Positions 16,879-24,731 of a DNA stretch of 39,454 nucleotides are shown here, one piece after another. Source of the DNA: Flavobacteriaceae bacterium. GTDB lineage: Bacteria > Bacteroidota > Bacteroidia > Flavobacteriales > Flavobacteriaceae. The notes under the pieces were generated by a model, which saw nothing but the letters and a program-made list of their open reading frames with translations, did no database searches and had not been told where the DNA came from. The stretch's first letter is position 1. The number at the start of each line of letters is the position of its first letter. A program made the translations under genes and the position numbers. The stretch is taken from NCBI GenBank assembly GCA_024644745.1, contig JAHEHF010000023.1, positions 1 to 39,454 of the forward strand, given 5' to 3'.

Positions 16879-18279
16879 TTAACGCAGAATGGTCGATGCT
16901 GCATGAGGCCTGAAAAGCAAAGAGAAGGTTGTTTTGACGCCTACTTCTGACTTGACCAATAAATTTCCACCATGCTTTTTCATGATATTTTTGGAGAGGC
17001 TCAGGCCGATACCAGAACCGTTCTTTTTGGTCGTATAAAAAGGAATAAAGATCTGATTGATGATCTTCTCTTCAATGCCTTTTCCATTGTCTGTCAACAT
17101 CACAATTGTTTTATTTGGTTCCACAACACATCCCAGTGTAATAGTGGGGTTGGAGATCCCATCAAGGGCATGAAGGCTGTTGTTGATCAGATTGATCAAG
17201 ACCTGTTCAATCAATTTGGCATCTATGAAAATATTGGCATTGGCCGGAATCGGATTGATCTTGATATCAACCTTTGCCTCATTGGCGGCTGAAGACATCA
17301 GGACCTTCATGTCTGTCAAAAATTGCTTTACATTGACAAGTTTCATTTGTGGAACCGGAACATTTGAAATGGTCCTGTAATCTTTTACAAATTCCAATAG
17401 CCCATCCGAACGCTTTTTAATGGTCGAAGCTGCCACATTGATATCGTGAAGGTCTTCTTCATCCAATTGATTAAGGTTCCATTTCCCCTCTTCATCCGGT
17501 TCTGTCATCAATTTTATGGTGGATGCCAATGAACTCACAGGTGTAAAGGAATTGAGCATTTCATGTGCCAGTATCCTGATTACGTTGTGCCATGCTTCAA
17601 TTTCTTTCTGCTCGATTTCTGATCTGATATCCTGAAAGGCAATGATCAAATAAGGTGCATTGAGCAATTTGATTTCTATAACTTCCAGAGACAACTGCTT
17701 CTGTTCTGAATCATCCCCAAAGTCTATCAACGCCTTTCCTCCGTTGGCAATTTTCTTTATTTCCTCAACCAGCCAAGGCAAATTATTAGCCATTCTATGC
17801 CAGTATTTATGCTGCGGTTGATTGAGAATTGAGCAGGCCGCCTTGTTTAAAAACAAAATCTCCGCCTCAGAATGTTCTTTGAAGAGATCTTCCTTTTTAA
17901 TGGATATAATACCCAGATTGACATGTTCCAAAATATATTTGAAATACTTGAACTGGGCCTCTTTTTCAATCTTGTTCCTTTTAAATATTTTGATGATCAA
18001 ATTGAAGTCTTCATATACCTTGGCAAAGGAATCTCCCTTTTTAGAAGGTGAAAAATAAACGGAATAGTCCTCTGTTTTGAGGGCATCCAGGAATTTCACA
18101 AGAGAATAATTGGTATTGTTCACATACCGAATTAGAAAATAGACCTGAATAATCACCAATGCACCAATTCCTGCGCTGCTAAACCAAATGTTTTTTACGA
18201 TGAAGTAGGAAAACAGGACACAAAAGATAAGTATCAGGAAGATCCGTAATGTCACTTGAATGGTAAACCTTTTTATCAC
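16879..18279 (-). CDS. Membrane histidine kinase with minimal extracytoplasmic loop (NtrY-like)
   Basis: A 466-residue sensor kinase. Two membrane helices (about 9-28 and 36-53) are separated by only about 8 residues, so there is no periplasmic sensor domain. A PAS-like segment follows (about 115-215), then the H-box ILAHEMLNS with phospho-accepting His239, the N-box NLINNSLHAL, LTDNGKGI (G1) and GSGIGLSLSK (G2). It autophosphorylates and passes phosphate to the response regulator encoded 10 bp upstream. The start is a GTG at 18279, and no nearby in-frame ATG would keep the first membrane helix. The build is that of intramembrane-sensing kinases, often partnered with transporters, and an FtsX-like ABC exporter lies in the divergent operon. 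Confidence 0.92.
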   Translation of the reverse strand: MIKRFTIQVTLRIFLILIFCVLFSYFIVKNIWFSSAGIGALVIIQVYFLIRYVNNTNYSLVKFLDALKTEDYSVYFSPSKKGDSFAKVYEDFNLIIKIFKRNKIEKEAQFKYFKYILEHVNLGIISIKKEDLFKEHSEAEILFLNKAACSILNQPQHKYWHRMANNLPWLVEEIKKIANGGKALIDFGDDSEQKQLSLEVIEIKLLNAPYLIIAFQDIRSEIEQKEIEAWHNVIRILAHEMLNSFTPVSSLASTIKLMTEPDEEGKWNLNQLDEEDLHDINVAASTIKKRSDGLLEFVKDYRTISNVPVPQMKLVNVKQFLTDMKVLMSSAANEAKVDIKINPIPANANIFIDAKLIEQVLINLINNSLHALDGISNPTITLGCVVEPNKTIVMLTDNGKGIEEKIINQIFIPFYTTKKNGSGIGLSLSKNIMKKHGGNLLVKSEVGVKTTFSLLFRPHAASTILR

Positions 18280-18289
18280 AATTTTTTAT

Positions 18290-19672
18290 TTAAAGATTGA
18301 ATTTTTCAAGTCTTCTGTATAGGGCCGCTCTTGTTAAACCCAACTCTTTTGCCGCTTTTGAAATATTTCCCTGATGCTTCTCCACCGCCTTTTCTACAAG
18401 GATCTTTTCGATGTCCTGAAGGTTCAGGTTATCAAATTCCTCCACCTTGCTTCCAGACTGAACCGATGCGGTGCTGAGGTTGAAGTCTTCAGTTTTAATG
18501 TCTTGGCCGTCAGACATGATCACCCCTCTTTCCAAGGTATGCTGTATTTCCCTTACATTACCCGGCCAAAGATGCAACTCCAGCAACTCAAGGGCTTCTT
18601 TATCAATCGTAAGATGCGACTTATGATATTTGAGTTTATAAGTGTTCAGAAAATGATTAACGAATTCCTTAATATCTTCAGGCCTTTCTCTTATCGGAGG
18701 AATCTCTATCTCAACCGTGTTGATTCGGAACATGAGGTCCTGCCTGAATTTTCCTTCATCCACCCATTCATTCAAGGGTGCATTTGTTGCGAACAAAAGC
18801 CTGGCATTAAAGGGGCGTTCAATTCCTTCACCCAGTCTTGACACTTTTCTGTCTTGCAGCACCGTAAGCAATTTTGATTGAAGGCCGTAAGGCAGGTTTC
18901 CTATTTCATCAAGAAACAAAGTCCCGTCTTCGGCCAATTCAAACCTGCCGGGTTTGTCTTCATGGGCATCTGTAAAGGCTCCTTTTTTATGACCAAAAAG
19001 CTCACTCTCGAACAAACTTTCAGAAAGCGCCCCCAGGTCAACATGAACAAAAGGTCCGCTTTTGAATTTTGAGCGCCTGTGTATTTCACGGGCGATATGC
19101 TGCTTCCCGGTTCCATTCTCTCCCAAAATCAGGATATTGGCATCGGTCACACTCACTTTGTCAACCACATCCATGACCTTTTTCATGGCACCCGATTTAC
19201 CAATAACAGGACCGAACTTCTGATCTATGGTTCTTTCAAGTGCCTCCTTGGAAGATTCCAGGATCTTCACTTTATGCTTTGTCTTGCTCAATTGCAATCC
19301 GGCCTGTATGGTTGCCAAAAACTTCTCATTGCTCCAGGGCTTCAAAATAAAATCAAAGGCACCTTTTTTAATGGAATCCACAGCCAGTTCGACCTGCCCG
19401 TATGCTGTCATGAGAATAACGACCATTTCAGGCTTGATGCTTACGATGTGTTTCAGCCAGTACATCCCTTCCTTACCGTCATTAAATCCAATCCTGTAAT
19501 TCATATCCAGAATAATCACATCTATTGATTCTGAAGAAAGGAGCTCATTGATCCCCTTTGGATTATTTCGTGTGATCACATTAGAATAATGCTTTTTTAA
19601 CAAAAGCCGGGCTGATAAGAGTATGTCCTCATCATCATCTATGATCAATATGGTGGCATCTGATTTGGCCAT
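18290..19672 (-). CDS. NtrC-family sigma-54-dependent response regulator
   Basis: A 460-residue protein with three domains. The receiver (1-125) has an acidic pocket at Asp12-Asp13, phosphorylation site Asp56 and Lys111. The AAA+ domain (155-385) has Walker A GENGTGK (184-190), the sigma-54 contact loop GAFTDA (231-236) and Walker B LFLDEIG (252-258). The Fis-type helix-turn-helix is at 435-456 (GNISKAAKELGLTRAALYRR). The usual contact loop is GAFTGA. The Asp variant is, as I recall, frequent in Bacteroidota. The gene precedes its kinase by 10 bp and faces the efflux operon, whose upstream region has a sigma-54 promoter and two dyads. The regulator therefore probably activates that operon when phosphorylated. 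Confidence 0.94.
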   Translation of the reverse strand: MAKSDATILIIDDDEDILLSARLLLKKHYSNVITRNNPKGINELLSSESIDVIILDMNYRIGFNDGKEGMYWLKHIVSIKPEMVVILMTAYGQVELAVDSIKKGAFDFILKPWSNEKFLATIQAGLQLSKTKHKVKILESSKEALERTIDQKFGPVIGKSGAMKKVMDVVDKVSVTDANILILGENGTGKQHIAREIHRRSKFKSGPFVHVDLGALSESLFESELFGHKKGAFTDAHEDKPGRFELAEDGTLFLDEIGNLPYGLQSKLLTVLQDRKVSRLGEGIERPFNARLLFATNAPLNEWVDEGKFRQDLMFRINTVEIEIPPIRERPEDIKEFVNHFLNTYKLKYHKSHLTIDKEALELLELHLWPGNVREIQHTLERGVIMSDGQDIKTEDFNLSTASVQSGSKVEEFDNLNLQDIEKILVEKAVEKHQGNISKAAKELGLTRAALYRRLEKFNL

Positions 19673-19698
19673 GGCGCAGATTCAAATATTCTTTTCAT

Positions 19699-19729
19699 CA
19701 AATGTACAAAATGTTCGATAATGAACAAT
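19699..19729 (-). promoter_or_regulatory. Promoter of the response-regulator/kinase operon
   Basis: The minus strand reads ATTG (plus 19726-19729), 19 bp, then TACATTTG (plus 19699-19706). The -7 box matches fully and the -33 box has one mismatch. The start would be near 19692, about 20 nt before the ATG. The upstream dyad (19712-19727) fills the spacer and touches the -33 box, so a bound regulator would block this promoter. Confidence 0.5.
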
Positions 19730-19749
19730 GAAATGTTCGATAATGAACA
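19712..19749. promoter_or_regulatory. Paired 16-bp dyads: likely enhancer for the NtrC-type regulator
   Basis: The same 16-mer, TGTTCGATAATGAACA, occurs at 19712-19727 and 19734-19749. Each has perfect TGTTC/GAACA arms around GATAAT, and the copies are 22 bp apart (two helical turns). Relative to the sigma-54 start predicted near 19839 their centres are at about -120 and -98, the usual distance for NtrC-type activator sites. Exact duplication in an otherwise AT-rich gap makes chance unlikely. Confidence 0.75.
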
Positions 19750-19812
19750 CTTTTGAAAATACCTGTAAAAATTATATTGCTGAATATTAGACACTTATAA
19801 GTTTTTTTCAAA

Positions 19813-19828
19813 TGGCATGCAGATTGAA
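19813..19828 (+). promoter_or_regulatory. Sigma-54 (-24/-12) promoter of the efflux operon
   Basis: TGGCAT (19813-19818), 5 bp, TTGAA (19824-19828). The consensus is TGGCAC-N5-TTGCA, so it keeps the GG at -24 and the TTG with exact spacing, with mismatches only at the last base of the first box and the C of the second. A start near 19839 is predicted. The neighbouring sigma-54 activator and paired upstream sites support it. Confidence 0.75.
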
Positions 19829-19858
19829 CATAGTTTGGCAGAACCTAAATAATTAATT

Positions 19859-19921
19859 ATGATCAGTATATTAATCAGTATCGTCATCAGTATTATAAAA
19901 ATTCTAGAAAGTGTTTTATAA
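19859..19921 (+). CDS. Candidate 20-residue hydrophobic leader peptide
   Basis: An ATG about 20 nt after the predicted sigma-54 start opens a frame of 20 codons ending TAA: MISILISIVISIIKILESVL. It is almost wholly Ile, Leu, Val and Ser with one Lys and one Glu near the end, enough for a single membrane helix or an amphipathic surface helix. The ATG follows an A/T-rich stretch (AATAATTAATT), the style of start used in this phylum, and there is no purine-rich ribosome site. I do not recognise a family. It could be a regulatory or exported peptide of the transporter operon, a leader peptide, or a chance frame. Confidence 0.4.
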   Translation: MISILISIVISIIKILESVL

Positions 19922-19963
19922 TGACATCAAAAACAAAATAATAATCCCCCAAAATATATAGTC

Positions 19964-20077
19964 ATGAAAACAATAATATACAACACCACCACCGAATCAA
20001 GAAATCACGAATACCAAATGCATTTTAGAAACAGCAAAAGAATGCAATGGTCTGATTACAGAAATTATAAATTTTAA
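19964..20077 (+). CDS. Candidate 37-residue polar small protein upstream of the adaptor gene
   Basis: An ATG frame of 37 codons begins MKTIIYNTTTES and ends RMQWSDYRNYKF, with TAA at 20075-20077. It is rich in Asn, Arg, Tyr and Lys, has no signal peptide, and is basic overall. It begins 42 nt after the 20-codon frame and ends 17 nt before the first possible adaptor start (32 nt before the preferred one), so all would sit on one sigma-54-driven transcript. The family is unknown to me. The aromatic, charged C-terminus is not typical of random AT-rich sequence, but coding is unproven. Confidence 0.45.
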   Translation: MKTIIYNTTTESRNHEYQMHFRNSKRMQWSDYRNYKF

Positions 20078-20109
20078 AAAAACAAAATGTCGCTATGAGA
20101 CAGCTTGGT

Positions 20110-21354
20110 ATGGACAAGAAAATTGAAAAAAAGAAATGGACTGCTAAAAAAACTTTGTATGCAGCCGGGAGTATCCTCTTACTATTGCTTTTATTTTTTG
20201 GATTTAAATCCTTTAACAAGAAAATATACAAGGCGGATGCTTCCCGGATCTCTGTAAAAGAGGTGATCGAAGGTCAGTTCCAGGATATGATCTTGATAGA
20301 AGGCGACATAGAACCGATTAATCTGGTTCTTGTCAATACTCTTGAAGGAGGATCCGTTAAAGAAATATTTATTGAAGATGGAGTCCATGTGGAAGCAGGG
20401 ACGCCCCTTTTGCAATTGAGCAACCCCACTGCCACCCTGGGATATTTAAATCAGGAGACAGCCATTATAGAGCAGATCAATAATCTTAGAAATCTTAAGC
20501 TTTCTCTTGAAAAAGACCAAAGAAATTTAGATGAATCTCTCATAGACAGCGAGAACAAACTTGCCGAAACAACTCGCAGATATAAAACGGATTCTGTTTT
20601 GTTCACGAAAGATGTGATTGCAAAAAATGATTATATCGATATTCGGGAAAGCTTCAAATACGAAAGTCAGAAAAGAAACCTCCTGCAAGACAATGTCAAC
20701 AAAAGCAGCAAGGATAATCAGATCCAGATAAAACAAATCAATCAGTCTATCGAAATGATGCAGCGAAATCTGGAAATGATTCATGAAAACATCGAAAAAT
20801 TAATGGTTCGTGCCCCTGTTAGTGGTATGCTGTCTTCCTTTGACCCCGTTATCGGTGAATCTTATGGAAGAAACCAAACCGTTGCAAAAATTGATGTTCA
20901 GGCCGGATTCAAAATTAAGGGCCAGGTAGACGAATATTATTTAAGTTCGGTGAAGCCGGGTCAATTGGCCAGTTTTTCCCTTGACGGAAAAATTGTCGAT
21001 CTCAAAGTTAAAAAAGTGCTTCCGGAAGTTGTCAACCGAAGATTTGAAATCGAACTTGTTTTTGTGAATGAGGTTCCTGAAGCAGTCACACTTGGTCAGT
21101 CTGTTCAAGTGAGGTTAGAGCTTTCAAAGGCCCAGCAATCACTAATGATCCCGAGAGGGAACTACTTTCAGGCCTCCGGTGGACAATATGTATTCGTACT
21201 CAATGGAAAAGGAGAAGCGCAGAAGCGTTATATCAAAATAGGCAATCAGAACCCCAGTTACTACCAGGTACTTGAAGGACTCCAAAAAGGTGAACGTTTT
21301 ATCACTTCATCTTACCAGGAATTTAAAAATTATGAAACAATAGAAATCAATTAA
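20110..21354 (+). CDS. Periplasmic adaptor (HlyD/MacA-type membrane fusion protein)
   Basis: About 414 residues from the ATG at 20110 (MDKKIEKKKW). An ATG five codons earlier (20095) is the alternative. An N-terminal membrane helix (about 15-35) anchors it in the inner membrane. Then come a lipoyl/biotinyl-like half (VEAGTPLLQLSNP), a long coiled-coil hairpin (about 110-235, rich in Gln, Asn, Lys and Glu), the second lipoyl half (APVSGMLSSFDPVIGESYG) and a beta-barrel and membrane-proximal part. Such adaptors link an inner-membrane ABC exporter to an outer-membrane channel. No TolC-like channel is encoded here, so a distant one must be used. Gap to the ATPase gene: 10 bp. Confidence 0.9.
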   Translation: MDKKIEKKKWTAKKTLYAAGSILLLLLLFFGFKSFNKKIYKADASRISVKEVIEGQFQDMILIEGDIEPINLVLVNTLEGGSVKEIFIEDGVHVEAGTPLLQLSNPTATLGYLNQETAIIEQINNLRNLKLSLEKDQRNLDESLIDSENKLAETTRRYKTDSVLFTKDVIAKNDYIDIRESFKYESQKRNLLQDNVNKSSKDNQIQIKQINQSIEMMQRNLEMIHENIEKLMVRAPVSGMLSSFDPVIGESYGRNQTVAKIDVQAGFKIKGQVDEYYLSSVKPGQLASFSLDGKIVDLKVKKVLPEVVNRRFEIELVFVNEVPEAVTLGQSVQVRLELSKAQQSLMIPRGNYFQASGGQYVFVLNGKGEAQKRYIKIGNQNPSYYQVLEGLQKGERFITSSYQEFKNYETIEIN

Positions 21355-21364
21355 AATATATAAA

Positions 21365-22060
21365 ATGATCAAATTAGAAAACCTCAGCAAAGTTTACCGT
21401 ACAGATGAAATCGAATCTACCGCACTGAACAAAGTTACATTCGAAATTGAAAAAGGAGAATTCGTTTCAGTAATGGGCCCCTCGGGCTGCGGAAAATCAA
21501 CCTTGCTCAATATTCTGGGAATGCTTGACAAGCCCGAAAGTGGCAGTTATAAGTTCCTTGGAAAAGAAGTCAGTGGCTTGAATGAAAAAGGCCGCTCCTT
21601 GGTGAGAAAACAAAACATCGGTTTTGTCTTTCAAAACTTCAACCTGATTGATGAGCTCACCGTATTTGAAAATATTGAACTCCCATTGATTTACAATAAA
21701 GTCAGCTCTTCAGAAAGGAAAACCCGAGTGAATGAATTGATCGATAAAATAGGGATCTCTCACCGGGCTTCACACTTTCCTCAGCAATTGTCAGGAGGAC
21801 AACAGCAAAGAGTTGCAGTGGCACGAGCCCTGATAACAAAACCTCCATTAATTCTGGCAGATGAGCCCACAGGAAACCTTGACAGCTCACATGGTAATGA
21901 GGTGATGGAGCTGCTTTGTAACCTCAATGAATCAGGCACCACTATTGTCATGGTTACACACTCTTCTCATGATGCAAGTTATTCACAAAGAATCATCAAC
22001 CTTCTGGATGGCCAGATTGTTTCTGAAAAAAGAAGCAAATTGAATCAGGCCGCCGTTTAA
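21365..22060 (+). CDS. ABC transporter ATPase (MacB/LolD type)
   Basis: A 231-residue nucleotide-binding subunit with Walker A GPSGCGKST, Q-loop VFQNFNLIDELTV, signature LSGGQQQRVAVARAL, Walker B LILADEPTGNLDS and H-loop His in MVTHSSHD. The length and sequence type match the ATPases that pair with FtsX-like permeases (LolD, MacB, FtsE group). These drive mechanical extrusion of peptides, antibiotics or lipoproteins from the periplasmic side rather than transport across the inner membrane. It lies between the adaptor (10 bp) and permease (15 bp) genes. Confidence 0.95.
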   Translation: MIKLENLSKVYRTDEIESTALNKVTFEIEKGEFVSVMGPSGCGKSTLLNILGMLDKPESGSYKFLGKEVSGLNEKGRSLVRKQNIGFVFQNFNLIDELTVFENIELPLIYNKVSSSERKTRVNELIDKIGISHRASHFPQQLSGGQQQRVAVARALITKPPLILADEPTGNLDSSHGNEVMELLCNLNESGTTIVMVTHSSHDASYSQRIINLLDGQIVSEKRSKLNQAAV

Positions 22061-22075
22061 TAAAATACTGTAAAA

Positions 22076-24481
22076 ATGTTAAAGAATTATTTTAAAGTCG
22101 CGTTCAGAAACCTCAGCAGAAACAAGGTATATGCCTTTATCAATATACTTGGTCTCGGTTTGGGATTGACAGTTACCATTCTGGTTTTTATGTTCGTAAA
22201 GGACGAAACAAGTTATGACAAACATTGGTTAGGTTCTGATCGCATGTACCGGACAGGTATAAAAGCCGATATGATGGGTCAAAAAATGGATGGACCTGCT
22301 TCACCAAGCCCTATGGCGCAGACCTTAAGAACCGAATTCAATGAGGTGGAAGAGGCAACGAGATTTCAACCCGTCAGACAAGAAATCTTGATGAGACATG
22401 AACAAACAAAGGTCTATATACAGAAAGGAGTGAGAGCAGACAGCAGTTTCTTTAAGGTATTCGATTATGAATTTGCCCACGGGAACCCTGCAACAGCACT
22501 CAACGAACCGAATGCGATTGTCCTGACCGAGGAAAGCTCCGAAAAGCTGTTCGGGGACAAAAACGGAATTGGCAAAATCGTCAATTATGATAACAGACAA
22601 GACTATATTGTCAAAGGCATTGTTAAAGAACCCAAGGGTCACTCACATTTTCATTTTGACATGTTTATTGCTCAAAACAATATTGAGCCCATTTGGATCT
22701 CCAACAATTTTTTCACCTATTTCAGGCTGAAGGAAAATGTAAATTTTGCTGCTTTTGAAGAGAAAATGAAGGCCAACTTCATGAAAAAGATCGAGCCCAA
22801 TGTAGAGGCTTTTCTAAAGATAACTGTCGATGAATTTTTGCAACAGGGAAATTCCTTTGAATACCAGTTGGAACCTGTTGAGCGGGTACATCTTTATTCA
22901 CATAAAGAATGGGAGATCGAACAAAACGGAAACATCATGTACGTCTATGTTTTTATAGGTATTGCAATTCTCGTAATCCTTATTGCCGGGATCAACTTTA
23001 TGAACCTGTCAACAGCCAGATCAGGAAAAAGAGCCAAAGAAGTCGGGGTGCGAAAAGTAACCGGAGCCTCAAGGAAAATGCTGATCATGCAGTTTCTGAC
23101 AGAATCAATTATTCAAAGTTTTCTTGCCTTGTTTCTTGCCTTTATTTTGATTGAATTATTCATTCCTGGTTTTAATAACATCATGGATACGGATCTTTAC
23201 CTGTTTAATGATTATTTTTCACAAACCGTCCTTTTTGCCATCTCAGTAGCATTGGTGTATGGTTTATTTGCAGGCAGCTACCCGGCATTTTTCCTTTCCA
23301 GCTTCAAACCGGTTGCCGTATTAAAGGGAGATCTGACCAAGACAAAAGGAGGTGCCATGTTGAGAAAGTCACTCGTTGTAACTCAGTTCGCCGCATCGAT
23401 CATTCTGATTATCGGCATGATCATTATTTTTCAGCAAATTTCCTATTTACACAATAAAGATATAGGTTTTAAAGGTGATCAGGTTTTGATTGTTCCCATA
23501 CAAACTGATCAAATGCAGCAGGATTTCAGAAATTACACAAGTATTTTTACAAAAAACAGCAACGTTCTTTCTGTTTCAAGAGCTTCCTATTTTCCGGGAG
23601 ACAACCCCTGGCAAAATATGTTTGTATTGAAAGGAGTTGAAGATCAGTTGCCGCTTTGGAACATGTTTGTCGATTTTGATTTTTGTAAGACCCTGAATAT
23701 ACAATTGGCTGAAGGCAGGTTGTTTGACATTCAAAAAGATAATGACTCAATTCCATCATTTATTCTGAACCAGGCGGCGGTCAATAGTTACAATATAGAG
23801 AACCCGATCGGAAGACAAATTGGAGCCCTTTTTGGTCCTCCGGAATCAATTCAATACGGAGAAGTTGTCGGCGTGGTGAAAGACTTTCATGTTGAAGGTT
23901 TTAATTCACCTATCAGGCCCATGATCCTGCAGGTTGGTAATAATGTCTGGTTCGCTGCCTTTAAAATCGCCCCTGACAATATGAATGCAACCATTGATTT
24001 CATTGAAAATGAATGGAACAAACTGGAACCGACACATCCATTTCGCTACAGGTTTTTGGATGAAAAATTTGGAGAATTGATGAGGCAGCAGGAAAATTTT
24101 GGAACCATGTTCTTATACCTCACTATTCTGGCCATTATCATTTCATCCATGGGCCTTTACGGATTGGCTTCCTACACTGCCGAGCAAAGAACAAAAGAAA
24201 TAGGGGTAAGAAAGGTGCTGGGCGCTTCTGTCGGACAGATCATGAATATGCTGAACCGGGATTTCATGAAACTGGTTTTAATCGCAAATATTTTTGCCTG
24301 GCCGGTCTCTTATCTGCTCGCAAAAAACTGGTTGTCAAATTTTTCATATCAAATCGACATGCCTATTTTGCCATTTGTCCTTGCAACCCTTATTGCGCTG
24401 GTCATAGCATTGATCACTGTGAGCACACAATCATACCTTGCAGCAAATTCAGATCCGGTGGATGCCCTCAAGTATGAATAA
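22076..24481 (+). CDS. FtsX/MacB-like ABC permease, fused double-copy form
   Basis: An 801-residue inner-membrane protein. The N-terminus (FKVAFRNLSRNKVYAFINILGLGLGLTVT) holds the first membrane helix, followed by a MacB-type periplasmic domain (about 50-280), three helices (about 285-415), another helix (about 430-450), a second periplasmic domain (about 455-670) and a final three-helix FtsX block (about 680-795). KRAKEVGVRKVTGAS and QRTKEIGVRKVLGAS are the duplicated coupling-helix segments. This tandem arrangement is frequent in Bacteroidota. With the adaptor and ATPase it should form a MacAB-like exporter. A strong terminator follows 30 bp after the stop. Confidence 0.93.
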   Translation: MLKNYFKVAFRNLSRNKVYAFINILGLGLGLTVTILVFMFVKDETSYDKHWLGSDRMYRTGIKADMMGQKMDGPASPSPMAQTLRTEFNEVEEATRFQPVRQEILMRHEQTKVYIQKGVRADSSFFKVFDYEFAHGNPATALNEPNAIVLTEESSEKLFGDKNGIGKIVNYDNRQDYIVKGIVKEPKGHSHFHFDMFIAQNNIEPIWISNNFFTYFRLKENVNFAAFEEKMKANFMKKIEPNVEAFLKITVDEFLQQGNSFEYQLEPVERVHLYSHKEWEIEQNGNIMYVYVFIGIAILVILIAGINFMNLSTARSGKRAKEVGVRKVTGASRKMLIMQFLTESIIQSFLALFLAFILIELFIPGFNNIMDTDLYLFNDYFSQTVLFAISVALVYGLFAGSYPAFFLSSFKPVAVLKGDLTKTKGGAMLRKSLVVTQFAASIILIIGMIIIFQQISYLHNKDIGFKGDQVLIVPIQTDQMQQDFRNYTSIFTKNSNVLSVSRASYFPGDNPWQNMFVLKGVEDQLPLWNMFVDFDFCKTLNIQLAEGRLFDIQKDNDSIPSFILNQAAVNSYNIENPIGRQIGALFGPPESIQYGEVVGVVKDFHVEGFNSPIRPMILQVGNNVWFAAFKIAPDNMNATIDFIENEWNKLEPTHPFRYRFLDEKFGELMRQQENFGTMFLYLTILAIIISSMGLYGLASYTAEQRTKEIGVRKVLGASVGQIMNMLNRDFMKLVLIANIFAWPVSYLLAKNWLSNFSYQIDMPILPFVLATLIALVIALITVSTQSYLAANSDPVDALKYE

Positions 24482-24511
24482 AGAATCATTCATTCAAATT
24501 TGTTTCCAGAA

Positions 24512-24545
24512 GGAAAAAGGCCAAGTCACGACTTGGCCTTTTTCC
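24512..24545 (+). terminator. Terminator of the efflux operon
   Basis: GGAAAAAGGCCAAGTC (24512-24527), a 2-base centre, GACTTGGCCTTTTTCC (24530-24545): 16 perfect pairs with a T5 run inside the falling arm. It lies 30 bp after the permease stop and 187 bp before recJ. The rest of that gap shows nothing I can name. Confidence 0.85.
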
Positions 24546-24731
24546 AATTTCAACAATCTTATTCCTTTTTTTCGCCTTGCTGTTTTTTGTGAATCTGTTT
24601 ACATTTAAACGTATTTTATACAAAGAGATAGTTTAGACGATCCATGTGGATTGCACAAAGGTAATTCGTGAAATTCAAGTATCTTCACGTCGCATTTTCT
24701 TACTGTAAGAAACAAAAAAGGAACTCATAAC

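Noticed and set aside
19833-19850. Second TTGGCA string just after the -24/-12 promoter
   Set aside because: No TTGC-like box lies at the required distance downstream, so it is not a second sigma-54 promoter.
19921-19941. Six-codon frame overlapping the stop of the 20-codon peptide (TAATG)
   Set aside because: Far too short to support. The overlap is explained by the common TAATG string.
24656-24663. Perfect minus-strand TACCTTTG box upstream of recJ
   Set aside because: No gene follows on the minus strand and there is no -33 element at the right distance.
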